This document shows positions 1 to 8,214 of a stretch of DNA of 64,000 nucleotides, in pieces. The notes beneath the pieces were generated by a model. That model worked only from the letters and a program-made list of their open reading frames with translations. It did not search any database and was not told the origin of the DNA. The position numbers and the translations under genes are program-made. Location: positions 11,502 to 75,501 of the forward strand of contig CAZQDZ010000021.1 in assembly GCA_964591455.1 (NCBI GenBank). Direction: 5' to 3'. Every line of letters starts with the position of its first letter. Within the stretch, counting starts at the first letter, position 1. Source of the stretch: RFSX01 sp964591455 (GTDB taxonomy: Bacteria > Bacteroidota > Bacteroidia > Chitinophagales > Saprospiraceae).

Positions 1-2
1 TT

Positions 3-2609
3 AGCATCATTGCCGTGCTATTCTATGTCATGGTCAATAAGTACTACGAATACTCCTATGCCCAAGCGCACGTCGCTGATGACCTTTCTATGAAGTATAT
101 ACTTTCTTCTTTCTGGGAAGGTCAAGAAGGGAGTTTTCTATTATGGATGTTCTGGCATGTTATTTTGGGATGGGTAATTATAGCCAGAGGTAAAATGTGG
201 GAAGCCTCCGTGATTATGTTTGTTTCCATCGTGGAAGTTATCCTTGCATCGATGCTTCTCGGTATTCATATTGAAATAGGAGACTTCATATATAAAATAG
301 GCAGTAACCCTACCACGCTGCTCAGAGATATTTTTGAGGCACCTATATTTGAGAAAGCAGATTATGTAGAAGTCATCAAAGGCAGTGGACTTAATCCACT
401 ATTACAGAATTACTGGATGACCATACATCCCCCTACTTTATTCTTAGGATTCGCCAGTGTCACCATTCCATTTGCCTATGCTGCTGCTGGGCTCTATACT
501 GGGCAACACAGAGCCTGGCTTAGTCCAGCGCTAAAATGGGGATTATTCTCTGCTGGATTCCTTGGTACAGGCATACTTATGGGGAGTGCTTGGGCCTACG
601 AAGCACTATCATTCGGTGGTTACTGGGCATGGGACCCAGTGGAAAATATGTCATTAGTCCCTTGGCTCATTTTAGTGGGTGGCGTTCATGCTAATTTAAT
701 TGCCAAGAGTACTGGGAGAGCTATAAGAAGCACCTATATATATTACTGCCTTGCATTTGTACTCATCCTCTATTCTACTTATCTCACCCGAAGTGGCATC
801 CTAGGAGATACCTCAGCACATGCCTTTACTGAGATGGGACTAGAGCCACAACTTATTTTCATAGTTGCATTTTTTGCGCTTTTATCTACAGTACTCTATA
901 TCGTCAAGAGTAAAATAATTCCAGTTCACGAAAAAGAAGAATCGATATATTCCAAAGAATTTTGGATGTCAATCGGTTCATTGGTCCTTTTATTCAGTGG
1001 CATTATCATTTCGGCTTCTACTTCTCTGCCCGTAATGAATGCTTTAATAGAATTATACGATCCTGAGTTCGTGGGGACTGTTATAGATGACCCAATCCCC
1101 CACTTCAATAAATTTCAGATATGGATTTCTGTGATGATTACTCTGCTTTCTGCAACGGCCATTCATCTTAGATATAGAGCCAAATCTTTGTCTAGTGGCC
1201 AGAATAGAAGTCTTATCAAACAACAAGTTTTTTTCCTTGCTTTGGCAGGTCTTCTAACCTTTCTAATGTCTCTATGGATAGATTACGTCCACTGGAAATA
1301 TGTAGTCCTAACTGTTTGTGCATTCTTCACGATTATATCCAACATCGCTTATCTAATCTCTAAGGCGAATAAGCAAGGTCGAATGACATCTGCCGTTTTA
1401 TCGCATTTCGGGTTTGGTTTGATGATTCTAGGTATCGTTGCAAGTGGACTCAACGAGTCAGTTATTACGACTAATAAGTTTGCAATGCAAGGACTCATGA
1501 AAGAGAAGGATTTGGCAAGTGCTGTCACACTAATCAAGAACGAACCGATGTATGTCAATGGGTACTGGCTTACCTATGAAGGAGATACAATAGAACGACT
1601 CACTAGAACATTTAAAGTAAAGTTTGAAAAAGAAACGGAGAAGGGAAAGGAAAAGCCATTCTATGTCTATCCCAATGTGCTTTTCTCTAATGACATGACT
1701 CAGGTGGCTACTACCAATCCCGATGCAAAACATTACTTGCATAAGGATATATTTACGACCGTTGCTTCATTACCCAAGACACAAATGGATATAAAATTTA
1801 TCCAAGAAGAAGAAGATTCTCTTGAGTATGTCACATATGAGTTGTCAGCAGGAGATACCATATTTACTAAGGAACATTATGGCATCGTTAGAAAAGTTGA
1901 CTTCGATCCCCAGCACAAGGATTATCTCAACCATAAAAATGATATAGGGATAGGTGCGGTAATTGATTTTATGACATTGGACAGTGATGAGAAATTTATT
2001 GCTCAGCCAGCAATAGGCATCAGAGAAAATCTGCTATACCAATACAATGACCAGATCAATGAGCTTCAGGTAAAGCTAAAATTAAATGAAGCCTCCTTTG
2101 ATAATTATTATACCACAGAAGACAAGTTGGTCTATAGCTCCTTTAATGTAAAGCAAGGAGGTCATTTCAATTACAATGGTGAAACTTATACCCTTAATGG
2201 ATTTGACAAACAAATAGATAATCCTAACTACGAAGAAAAAGAAGGAGATATAGCTGTTATGGCCAACATAACCAGAGTCTCAGATCAAAAACTATTCTCT
2301 CCAATTTATATCATCAGAGATTCTAAGCCATTTAATATAAAGTCTCACGAACCGTATAGTGGCGTTCATATAAGAATGACTCATGTTGATCCTACTAATG
2401 AAGAATTCACAATGCTAACAGCGACAGATATTAGGACAGATTCTAGTATTAAATTAGAAGTAGCTGAGAACGTAGGTCGTAGTGATATCATACTTTTGGA
2501 GGCCCTTGTCTTTCCAGGAATAAACCTATTCTGGGCTGGCTCTATATTAATGCTAATGGGTTTCTTTCTAGGGTTATATAACAGAAGGCGTAAAACTTCG
2601 GTAGTTTAG
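3..2609 (+). CDS. ccmF: Cytochrome c biogenesis heme lyase, CcmF/CcsA superfamily (5' end outside window)
   Basis: Inner-membrane protein of the CcmF/CcsA heme-handling superfamily, which presents heme for covalent attachment to apocytochromes c on the periplasmic side. The frame is open to the left edge, so the N-terminus is missing; the GTG at 15 is only the first possible start inside the window. Seen: many hydrophobic segments in the first 450 residues, the tryptophan-rich heme-binding motif (WAWDPVEN, residues 204-211 counted from base 15), then a long soluble stretch of about 350 residues, a final membrane helix and a short basic tail. The membrane-soluble-membrane order fits CcmF more than the smaller CcsA, although Bacteroidota versions are often named CcsA. 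The next gene starts 7 bases later, so co-transcription is likely. Confidence 0.85.
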   Translation, partial: SIIAVLFYVMVNKYYEYSYAQAHVADDLSMKYILSSFWEGQEGSFLLWMFWHVILGWVIIARGKMWEASVIMFVSIVEVILASMLLGIHIEIGDFIYKIGSNPTTLLRDIFEAPIFEKADYVEVIKGSGLNPLLQNYWMTIHPPTLFLGFASVTIPFAYAAAGLYTGQHRAWLSPALKWGLFSAGFLGTGILMGSAWAYEALSFGGYWAWDPVENMSLVPWLILVGGVHANLIAKSTGRAIRSTYIYYCLAFVLILYSTYLTRSGILGDTSAHAFTEMGLEPQLIFIVAFFALLSTVLYIVKSKIIPVHEKEESIYSKEFWMSIGSLVLLFSGIIISASTSLPVMNALIELYDPEFVGTVIDDPIPHFNKFQIWISVMITLLSATAIHLRYRAKSLSSGQNRSLIKQQVFFLALAGLLTFLMSLWIDYVHWKYVVLTVCAFFTIISNIAYLISKANKQGRMTSAVLSHFGFGLMILGIVASGLNESVITTNKFAMQGLMKEKDLASAVTLIKNEPMYVNGYWLTYEGDTIERLTRTFKVKFEKETEKGKEKPFYVYPNVLFSNDMTQVATTNPDAKHYLHKDIFTTVASLPKTQMDIKFIQEEEDSLEYVTYELSAGDTIFTKEHYGIVRKVDFDPQHKDYLNHKNDIGIGAVIDFMTLDSDEKFIAQPAIGIRENLLYQYNDQINELQVKLKLNEASFDNYYTTEDKLVYSSFNVKQGGHFNYNGETYTLNGFDKQIDNPNYEEKEGDIAVMANITRVSDQKLFSPIYIIRDSKPFNIKSHEPYSGVHIRMTHVDPTNEEFTMLTATDIRTDSSIKLEVAENVGRSDIILLEALVFPGINLFWAGSILMLMGFFLGLYNRRRKTSVV

Positions 2610-2616
2610 AGATTGT

Positions 2617-3426
2617 ATGTCTAGTCTACCTAAAGTTGTGAGTATTGGAGCAGGTAATGTTGCTTCTCACCTTATTCCTGCACTCTACAATGCAGGTAAT
2701 ATAATTACGCAAGTTTACAGCAGAGACTTAGATCACGCTAAGAAATTGGCACTCAATGTCCAAGCGAATTCTATAAACAACCTTCGGCAGCTTGATAAAA
2801 CAGCAGACATTTATATTATTATGGTCCATGATGATGCCATCTCAGATATAGTGGACAGTATGCCTACCTTATCACAAAAGCAAATTGTGTGTCATACCTC
2901 AGGAGGCACCCCAACAACTATACTAGGAAGAAATGCAAAGAGCTATGGCAGTCTATATCCTCTGGAAACTTTCAAGATGAATAACCCTCTAGATATAGGG
3001 ACAGTACCGTTTCTGATACACGGCAGTAATGATTATACAATGAGTACATTGAGGATGATAGTAAGTCAAGTCTCCTCTAAAGTATCCTTAGCAAATGATG
3101 ATGAAAGAGGGCAGTATCATATGAGTGCAGTCTTTCTCAATAATTTCTCAAATCACTTGGTTTGTCTAGCTCAAGATTACCTAAGTGAATCAGGATTAGA
3201 TCCACGTATGCTTGACGCCATTCTACAAACAACATTCACTAGAATGCTCAGTGGTGATGTATGCAATAACCAAACAGGTCCTGCCTTCAGGAAAGATATC
3301 AAAGTAGAAAAAAGACATTTGGACCTGCTAAAAGACAAGCCTATCCTAAGAGAATTATACAAAAGCCTAAGTAACAGTATTAAAACGAAGTATCACCAAA
3401 AGACAAACGATGAGAATATTGGGTGA
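2617..3426 (+). CDS. Rossmann-like plus DUF2520 domain protein
   Basis: A 269-residue NAD(P)-binding-like protein with an N-terminal Rossmann fold, marked by the glycine-rich stretch GAGNVASHL at about residues 12-20, and a helical C-terminal DUF2520 domain (YHMSAVFLNNFSNHL region near residue 168). The architecture resembles F420-dependent NADP reductases and ketopantoate-type reductases, but members of this family have no assigned substrate, so none is proposed. It begins 7 bases after the cytochrome assembly gene and overlaps the next small gene by 17 bases, which suggests one transcript through the acyltransferase gene. Confidence 0.85.
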   Translation: MSSLPKVVSIGAGNVASHLIPALYNAGNIITQVYSRDLDHAKKLALNVQANSINNLRQLDKTADIYIIMVHDDAISDIVDSMPTLSQKQIVCHTSGGTPTTILGRNAKSYGSLYPLETFKMNNPLDIGTVPFLIHGSNDYTMSTLRMIVSQVSSKVSLANDDERGQYHMSAVFLNNFSNHLVCLAQDYLSESGLDPRMLDAILQTTFTRMLSGDVCNNQTGPAFRKDIKVEKRHLDLLKDKPILRELYKSLSNSIKTKYHQKTNDENIG

Positions 3427-3679
3427 ATGGACATATGAAGAACTCAGATGTACTGCCATGATAATGAGTGGTCGCTATATCTTGAAAATAGAATCCGGAC
3501 TGCTTGAACAAACTTACAAATTCAGAGATGGGCAGTTCACTTCATTAGATGAATTGAAATCAAAATTAACTTCTAAGTTCTACTCACTATCTTATAATGC
3601 ATTCAGTCTAATGAAGCAAAATAGCGCATCGTTTATTATTAATGATGATGAGGAGATTAAATTCCCTGACATTATCTAA
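3410..3679 (+). CDS. Small hypothetical protein (89 aa)
   Basis: I do not recognise this protein. It is a soluble-looking 89-residue product without a signal peptide or membrane segment, mixed in charge and ending in an acidic stretch (NDDEEIKFPDII). It starts inside the last 17 bases of the DUF2520 gene and stops 11 bases before the acyltransferase gene. That tight packing on the same strand is the main reason to accept it as a gene. An overlap of this size without a ribosome binding site is common in this phylum. Confidence 0.6.
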   Translation: MRILGEWTYEELRCTAMIMSGRYILKIESGLLEQTYKFRDGQFTSLDELKSKLTSKFYSLSYNAFSLMKQNSASFIINDDEEIKFPDII

Positions 3680-3690
3680 GCCTTCTATTC

Positions 3691-4572
3691 ATGGGTAATA
3701 TTCTTAGCTACATAACACTTAGACTGATCGTGTTCATCTTTTGGTTAGTGCCTTTCAAGCTACTCTATTTATTTTCGGATATGCTAGGATTCATTCTAAA
3801 GAATGGCTTCAAGTACAGGTTATCCGTTATAGATAAAAATATCCGATTCATATTTCCTGACAAATCTGATGAGTGGGTCGCCAGTACTATCTCAGAATAT
3901 TACAGCTATTTCATAGATCTCATACTCGAAACGCTTAAAGGAATGAGTATGTCACCCTATAAGCTACAGCACAGATTCAAATTTATTAATCCAGAATTTC
4001 TAAATACCTATTTTGATGAAGGTCGACACCTATTCATCTATGCACAGCATCTCAATAATTGGGAATGGGCAGCCATGTGTCTTGGGATTCAAACCCAACA
4101 TCACATTGTGGGTGTCGTCAAGGAACTGTCTAATCCATACACAAACAAATACATCCAAAATGGTCGCTCCAGTTTTAATGTAAGTGTTGTTCCTACTGAT
4201 AAGGTTGGTCACTACCTGAGCAGCCTTCCTCAAAAAACAAAACCAGAATGCATCGTATTCATTGCTGACCAGAGACCTAGTGGCAAAGAGAAAACAGTCA
4301 AAGTCTCCTTCTTCAATAAGCAAATAGATTTTCATTCTGGTGTTGCTCATTATGCGCTTAAGTCAGATGTCCCCATGATAGATTTTAAAGTCACAAAGGT
4401 TAAAAGAGGATACTATGAGATGGAAGCTGTCTTACTTGGGAACTCCTCAGAGTTTGATAGTGCAAAAGAGATTACTCAAACCTACGCAAGCTTTCTAGAA
4501 CAGCTTGTGTCTGAAAGCCCAGCGCTTTGGTTATGGTCACACAAGAGATTCAAGAAGGAAATAAATTACTGA
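3691..4572 (+). CDS. Lysophospholipid acyltransferase, LpxL/HtrB type
   Basis: Membrane-anchored acyltransferase of the LpxL/LpxM (lipid A late acyltransferase) family, which transfers an acyl chain to a lipid A precursor or related lipid on the cytoplasmic face. Seen: a hydrophobic N-terminal anchor (residues about 5-35), the catalytic H-x4-E motif as H120 to E125 (HLNNWE), and the later block with DQRPSGKE. The 293-residue length is normal for Bacteroidota members. The context (c-type cytochrome assembly and a DUF2520 protein) does not narrow the substrate. A strong terminator-like hairpin follows about 110 bases downstream. Confidence 0.85.
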   Translation: MGNILSYITLRLIVFIFWLVPFKLLYLFSDMLGFILKNGFKYRLSVIDKNIRFIFPDKSDEWVASTISEYYSYFIDLILETLKGMSMSPYKLQHRFKFINPEFLNTYFDEGRHLFIYAQHLNNWEWAAMCLGIQTQHHIVGVVKELSNPYTNKYIQNGRSSFNVSVVPTDKVGHYLSSLPQKTKPECIVFIADQRPSGKEKTVKVSFFNKQIDFHSGVAHYALKSDVPMIDFKVTKVKRGYYEMEAVLLGNSSEFDSAKEITQTYASFLEQLVSESPALWLWSHKRFKKEINY

Positions 4573-4678
4573 TTAACAATAATTTATAAATTAAATAATA
4601 AAAATATAATTATCTAATAGGGGTACAAGGCTTATTATCTGTCTTAGAAGTGGATAGATAATGAAAAAATGGATTAAG

Positions 4679-4708
4679 AAGCCTGGCTGCAAAGTCGGGC
4701 TTTTTTTT
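4679..4708 (+). terminator. Rho-independent terminator after the acyltransferase gene
   Basis: A 9-bp stem (two wobble pairs) with a 6-base loop, AAGCCTGGC/GTCGGGCTT, is followed directly by eight T residues. It ends the plus-strand group running from the cytochrome assembly gene to the acyltransferase. The rest of the 275-base gap before purB shows nothing else I can support. Confidence 0.8.
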
Positions 4709-4866
4709 GTTGCTTGGATTAGTTTAATCACTGCACTCCACAATTATCCTTGACATAAGAAGGAGAACAATAAGCTCCATTTCTTATATATCATATATAA
4801 TATTCTAAAGCAGGTAAAATAACAATTGCACAATAGAATATTGGCCTATGCCTTATATCTTCTCCT

Positions 4867-4874
4867 TACATTTG
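4867..4874 (+). promoter_or_regulatory. TAnnTTTG -7 box for purB
   Basis: TACATTTG is an exact match to the Bacteroidota -7 consensus and lies 15 bases before the ATG at 4890. It leaves room for only a very short leader. It lies inside the longer reading frame beginning at 4848, so it argues for the internal ATG as the true purB start. No clear TTTG -33 box is seen at the right distance. Confidence 0.5.
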
Positions 4875-4889
4875 AGCAAAATTCAATAT

Positions 4890-6218
4890 ATGCTCAAGAG
4901 TATATCCCCTATAGATGGAAGATACGCCAACAAGACTAAAAGCCTTCAAGACTATTTCTCTGAATATGCCCTCATCAAGTACAGAGTAATTGTTGAAATT
5001 GAATATCTATTAGCTCTAGCCGACTTAGGTATACCTCAGTTAAAACAGTTAAAACCAATACCTGAAAAGCTTAAGTCCATCTATATAAAATTCTCAGAAG
5101 AAGATGCTCAGGCCATAAAAGATATAGAGAAAACCACCAATCATGATGTGAAAGCTGTAGAGTATTTCATCAAAGACAAATTGACTGAGATGGGATTGGA
5201 ATCACTGTTGGAGTGGGTTCACTTTGCATTGACTTCACAAGACATCAATAATACAGCAACGCCGCTGCTGCTTAGAGATTTTCTACAAGATCAATATCTC
5301 CCAGAACTAGAATCTGTCCTTAACACTCTAGTCGCCTTGTCTGAGCAATACAAAAGCATACCTATGCTCAGTCGTACTCATGGCCAAGCTGCAAGTCCCT
5401 CCACTGTAGGAAAAGAATTGAGAGTATTTACAGAACGAATTCTTAATCAGAAATCACAATTAGAGCAACAGCCAATCTATGCCAAATTTGGTGGTGCTAC
5501 AGGCAATTTCAATGCGCATCATGTTGCTTTTCCAGATATCACCTGGACCTCATTTGCGGACAAGCTTATTACAGACTTAGGACTTAGGCGTTCGCAATCT
5601 ACAACCCAGATTGGACACTATGATGACATTGCAGCTATCATGCAAAATGTCTCTCGAATCAACACCATACTTGTAGACCTTGCTAGAGACATGTGGAGCT
5701 ATATCAGCATGGATTACTTCAAACAAAAAGTGGTGGCTAACGAGGTAGGTTCTTCCGCTATGCCGCACAAAGTAAATCCAATTGATTTTGAAAATGCAGA
5801 AGGTAACTTTGGGATAGCAAATGCCATGGCTGGATATCTGGCCAACAAGCTACCTATATCAAGATTACAACGAGACCTGACAGACAGCACAGTTCTAAGA
5901 AATCTTGGTGTCCCATTTGCGCATACGACTATAGGGTTCAAGTCTTTATTGAAAGGATTGGGTAAGATAGAGCTCAATGAAACTAGGTTGAAATCTGACC
6001 TTGAAGCTAATTGGGCTGTGGTGTCAGAAGGGATCCAAAACATACTCAGAAGGGAAGGATATCCTAAGCCATATGAAGCACTAAAAGCCTTGACGAGAGG
6101 TAATGCCAGCATCAATCGAGAAAATATTCATGCCTATATAGAAACTTTAAACGTCGGTGATTCGGTTAAGAAAGAGATGAAAGCTATCACCCCACATACC
6201 TATACTGGATATCATTAA
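4890..6218 (+). CDS. purB: Adenylosuccinate lyase
   Basis: Cytosolic enzyme of purine synthesis that releases fumarate from SAICAR and from adenylosuccinate. Seen: the N-terminal SPIDGRY motif, TTNHDVKAVEYF, the SRTHGQ histidine block, and the fumarase/aspartase superfamily signature GSSAMPHKVNP at residues 287-297. The frame is open from 4848, but an extra 14 residues would be atypical; the ATG at 4890 aligns with the usual family start (MLKSISPIDGRY) and has a -7 box just upstream. The resulting 442 residues fit the E. coli-type PurB. It lies near purM, which is on the opposite strand. Confidence 0.96.
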   Translation: MLKSISPIDGRYANKTKSLQDYFSEYALIKYRVIVEIEYLLALADLGIPQLKQLKPIPEKLKSIYIKFSEEDAQAIKDIEKTTNHDVKAVEYFIKDKLTEMGLESLLEWVHFALTSQDINNTATPLLLRDFLQDQYLPELESVLNTLVALSEQYKSIPMLSRTHGQAASPSTVGKELRVFTERILNQKSQLEQQPIYAKFGGATGNFNAHHVAFPDITWTSFADKLITDLGLRRSQSTTQIGHYDDIAAIMQNVSRINTILVDLARDMWSYISMDYFKQKVVANEVGSSAMPHKVNPIDFENAEGNFGIANAMAGYLANKLPISRLQRDLTDSTVLRNLGVPFAHTTIGFKSLLKGLGKIELNETRLKSDLEANWAVVSEGIQNILRREGYPKPYEALKALTRGNASINRENIHAYIETLNVGDSVKKEMKAITPHTYTGYH

Positions 6219-6230
6219 TAATTAAACCAT

Positions 6231-6602
6231 ATGATTAAGAAACTAGTTAAAATACTCTTCAAGTCGGGCAAGAAAGCAACTAAAACCACTTCGCAGTCGA
6301 TGGACATGCTGGATAATCTTATAGAGAAAGAATACATTACCAGTGCAGTAGACAATCTCAAAACCTCTTCTGGTAAGATTGTAGAAAAAGCAGGGATGGT
6401 CTATCAACAAACAAAAAATGTGATCAGCGATAATATAGACGCTGAGAAAATCAAAGATGTGGGTGATAAGATTGTAGAGAAAGGCAAGCAAGTCACCTCA
6501 GGTCTTTCTGATCGCATGGAGGACACGGCCTCTACACTAAAAAACGTAATGGAAGAGGGTGAGAAGATGGTTAAAGATGTTCTTGATTCTGAAGAAGAAT
6601 AA
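6231..6602 (+). CDS. Small charged helical protein, YtxH-like
   Basis: A 123-residue lysine- and glutamate-rich protein predicted to be almost entirely amphipathic helix, with repeated K-x-V/I-x-x-K-G patterns (IVEKAGMVYQQTKN, IVEKGKQVTSG). It resembles the loose YtxH/apolipoprotein-like group of stress or envelope-associated helical proteins. There is no signal peptide or clear membrane span, and no function can be named. It begins 12 bases after purB, so it may be read from the purB transcript, and it stops 3 bases before the convergent purM gene. Confidence 0.65.
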   Translation: MIKKLVKILFKSGKKATKTTSQSMDMLDNLIEKEYITSAVDNLKTSSGKIVEKAGMVYQQTKNVISDNIDAEKIKDVGDKIVEKGKQVTSGLSDRMEDTASTLKNVMEEGEKMVKDVLDSEEE

Positions 6603-6605
6603 TTT

Positions 6606-7778
6606 CTAATAATGGAATATATCTTCTCCATGATGTAATTCAATCTCAGACTTCTCTGATAATACTACCCTACCTACAATCTGTGCATCGATATTGAATC
6701 CAGTTGCTATATCTATTAGACTCTTTGCTGTTTCCTCATCTGTATATACTTCTAATCTAGTCCCCATATTAAAAACCTGAAACATCTCTTCCCAAGATGT
6801 ACCTGAGGCTTCCCTTATCATATCAAACAAAGGTGGTACAGGTAACAAATTATCCTTTACTATTTTGACCCCTGGTGCAAACTTCTTCACTTTAGTATGG
6901 GCTCCTCCTGTGTTGTGAATAATTCCTCGAATCGATGATTTGTGCTCAGCAAGCATTTTGTTTAGCACAGGAAGGAAGGTCCTAGTCGGTGATAAGACTA
7001 GTTTTCCTACAGAAATATTTTGACCATCAATCTCGATTGTTTCATCCAACATTCTATTGCCTGAATACACTAACTCTGCTGGTGTATGATAATCGTAGCT
7101 ATCAGGATATTTTGTACTGTAGATATTAGAGAACACATCGTGCCTTGCGGATGTCAACCCATTACTCCCCATACCACCATTATAACTGCTCTCGTAAGTT
7201 GCTTGCCCATATGAAGCTAATCCAACTATAACCTGTCCAGGTTTTATATCATTGACAATTAATTCTGCCTTCGGCACCCGTGCGAAGGCTGTATATCCAA
7301 CATCAATCGTCCTGACAATATCCCCTACATCTGCTGTCTCGCCACCAGCTGAGTGTACATGGACATTATGGTCCTTTAGCATCTCACAAAATGCTGTAGC
7401 ACTTTGAATGATTGTAGCTATGACATCACCAGAAATCAGGTTTTTGTTTCGACCGATAGTAGAGCTTAAGAGAATATCATTTGTAATTCCAATGCAAGCC
7501 ATATCATCCAGATTCATAACAATAGCATCTTGGGCGATGCCCCCCCAAACCGAAAGGTCTCCTGTTTCCTTCCAGTACATATAAGCGAGACTGGTCTTTG
7601 TTCCAGCAGTATCAGCATGCATGACATTCACATAATCATCTGAACCACCTGCAACATCTGGTAGTACTTTACAAAATGCTAAAGGAAACAAACCCTTATC
7701 AAGGCCTTTTATAGCAGCATGAACCTCGCTTTTGCTGGCTGAAACACCACGTAACTCATATCTCTTAGGGTCTGCCAT
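6606..7778 (-). CDS. purM: Phosphoribosylformylglycinamidine cyclo-ligase (AIR synthase)
   Basis: ATP-dependent cytosolic enzyme that closes the imidazole ring of 5-aminoimidazole ribonucleotide, the fifth step of purine synthesis. Seen: the PurM/AIR synthase fold with the D-T-A-G-T-K-T block near residue 56, WGGIAQDAIVMNLDDMACIG, the HSAGGETADVGDIVRTIDVG region, and the C-terminal GGAHTKVKKF segment. At 390 residues it matches the longer Bacteroidota form rather than the roughly 345-residue E. coli enzyme. The gene runs convergently toward purB and has an exact TACATTTG -7 box on the minus strand 33 to 41 bases upstream. Confidence 0.92.
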   Translation of the reverse strand: MADPKRYELRGVSASKSEVHAAIKGLDKGLFPLAFCKVLPDVAGGSDDYVNVMHADTAGTKTSLAYMYWKETGDLSVWGGIAQDAIVMNLDDMACIGITNDILLSSTIGRNKNLISGDVIATIIQSATAFCEMLKDHNVHVHSAGGETADVGDIVRTIDVGYTAFARVPKAELIVNDIKPGQVIVGLASYGQATYESSYNGGMGSNGLTSARHDVFSNIYSTKYPDSYDYHTPAELVYSGNRMLDETIEIDGQNISVGKLVLSPTRTFLPVLNKMLAEHKSSIRGIIHNTGGAHTKVKKFAPGVKIVKDNLLPVPPLFDMIREASGTSWEEMFQVFNMGTRLEVYTDEETAKSLIDIATGFNIDAQIVGRVVLSEKSEIELHHGEDIFHY

Positions 7779-7811
7779 AGTCTATATTCTCCAATTCGTC
7801 ATTTAATGTCA

Positions 7812-7819
7812 CAAATGTA
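7812..7819 (-). promoter_or_regulatory. TAnnTTTG -7 box for purM
   Basis: On the minus strand this reads TACATTTG, an exact -7 consensus for the Bacteroidota primary sigma factor. It would start transcription roughly 25 bases before the purM ATG. No TTTG -33 box is seen at 19 to 21 bases. Confidence 0.5.
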
Positions 7820-8112
7820 CTTCCCTTAAAAGAAATCACAGTCACCTTTTGGTGTCTGACGAAATAAAATGCTTGAAAGGATGGCTAAAGTGACCTTCTA
7901 TAACAACTTAAATCGGTTTTATTTAGACCTATATCAAAAATTAATTCCTGGAAAACCCCAGTATTTCCAAGGGTTTTAAGTCGAAAACATCGATTTCCAA
8001 TCTTTTTTTTTGCTTTTGAAGCAACGTTTTGACATCAAGAGGTATCTATTATATAAGATTGGTCCGAAAGTGGACTGATTTAAGTTTAACTGATTTTTAA
8101 ATATTGCCCTGT
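7820..8112. other. Gene-free interval before bshC with local hairpins
   Basis: About 290 bases without a convincing gene. A 36-codon frame from ATG 7869 to TAA 7979 is present but has no support. The stretch holds possible local hairpins: TGGAAA at 7949 with TTTCCA at 7964, TGCTT/AAGCA at 8011-8023, CCAATCTT at 7997 with AAGATTGG at 8055, and GTCC/GGAC at 8062-8075. A plus-strand terminator follows although no plus-strand gene precedes it, so a small RNA is possible. No RNA family is recognised. Confidence 0.3.
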
Positions 8113-8146
8113 TAAGAGGTTGTAAAGTACAACCTCTTATTTTTTT
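8113..8146 (+). terminator. Strong rho-independent terminator without an upstream plus-strand gene
   Basis: A perfect 11-bp stem, TAAGAGGTTGT and ACAACCTCTTA, closes a 5-base loop and is followed by seven T residues. The nearest upstream genes are on the minus strand, so the transcript it would end is unknown. Confidence 0.75.
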
Positions 8147-8182
8147 GTCCATATATCAAACAATTTCCTAGTTTGCTATTTC

Positions 8183-8190
8183 TACCTTTG
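8183..8190 (+). promoter_or_regulatory. TAnnTTTG -7 box for bshC
   Basis: TACCTTTG matches the consensus exactly and lies 25 bases before the ATG at 8215. It supports that ATG as the start rather than the upstream frame opening at 8173. No -33 TTTG is seen at standard spacing. Confidence 0.5.
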
Positions 8191-8214
8191 TGCTTTAAGA
8201 GGGTCAAATATTTT

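Noticed and set aside
4661..4753. A 30-codon frame with a hydrophobic stretch
   Set aside because: It runs straight through the terminator hairpin at 4679-4708, which explains its sequence better.
5714..6115. A 133-codon minus-strand frame inside purB
   Set aside because: It is opposite the conserved PurB signature region and is a shadow of that coding sequence.
7869..7979. A 36-codon plus-strand frame before bshC
   Set aside because: It has no promoter box, no recognisable motif and lies in a stretch better explained by hairpins; conservation would be needed to accept it.
8029..8057. TTGACA followed after 17 bases by TATAAG, an E. coli-like promoter
   Set aside because: The primary sigma factor of this phylum uses TTTG and TAnnTTTG boxes, so a sigma70-type match is probably accidental, although it precedes an unexplained terminator.
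8061..8076. GGTCCGAAAGTGGACT hairpin considered as part of an SRP RNA
   Set aside because: It resembles the SRP tetraloop region only superficially; the GGAAGGAAGCAGCC-type conserved core is absent.
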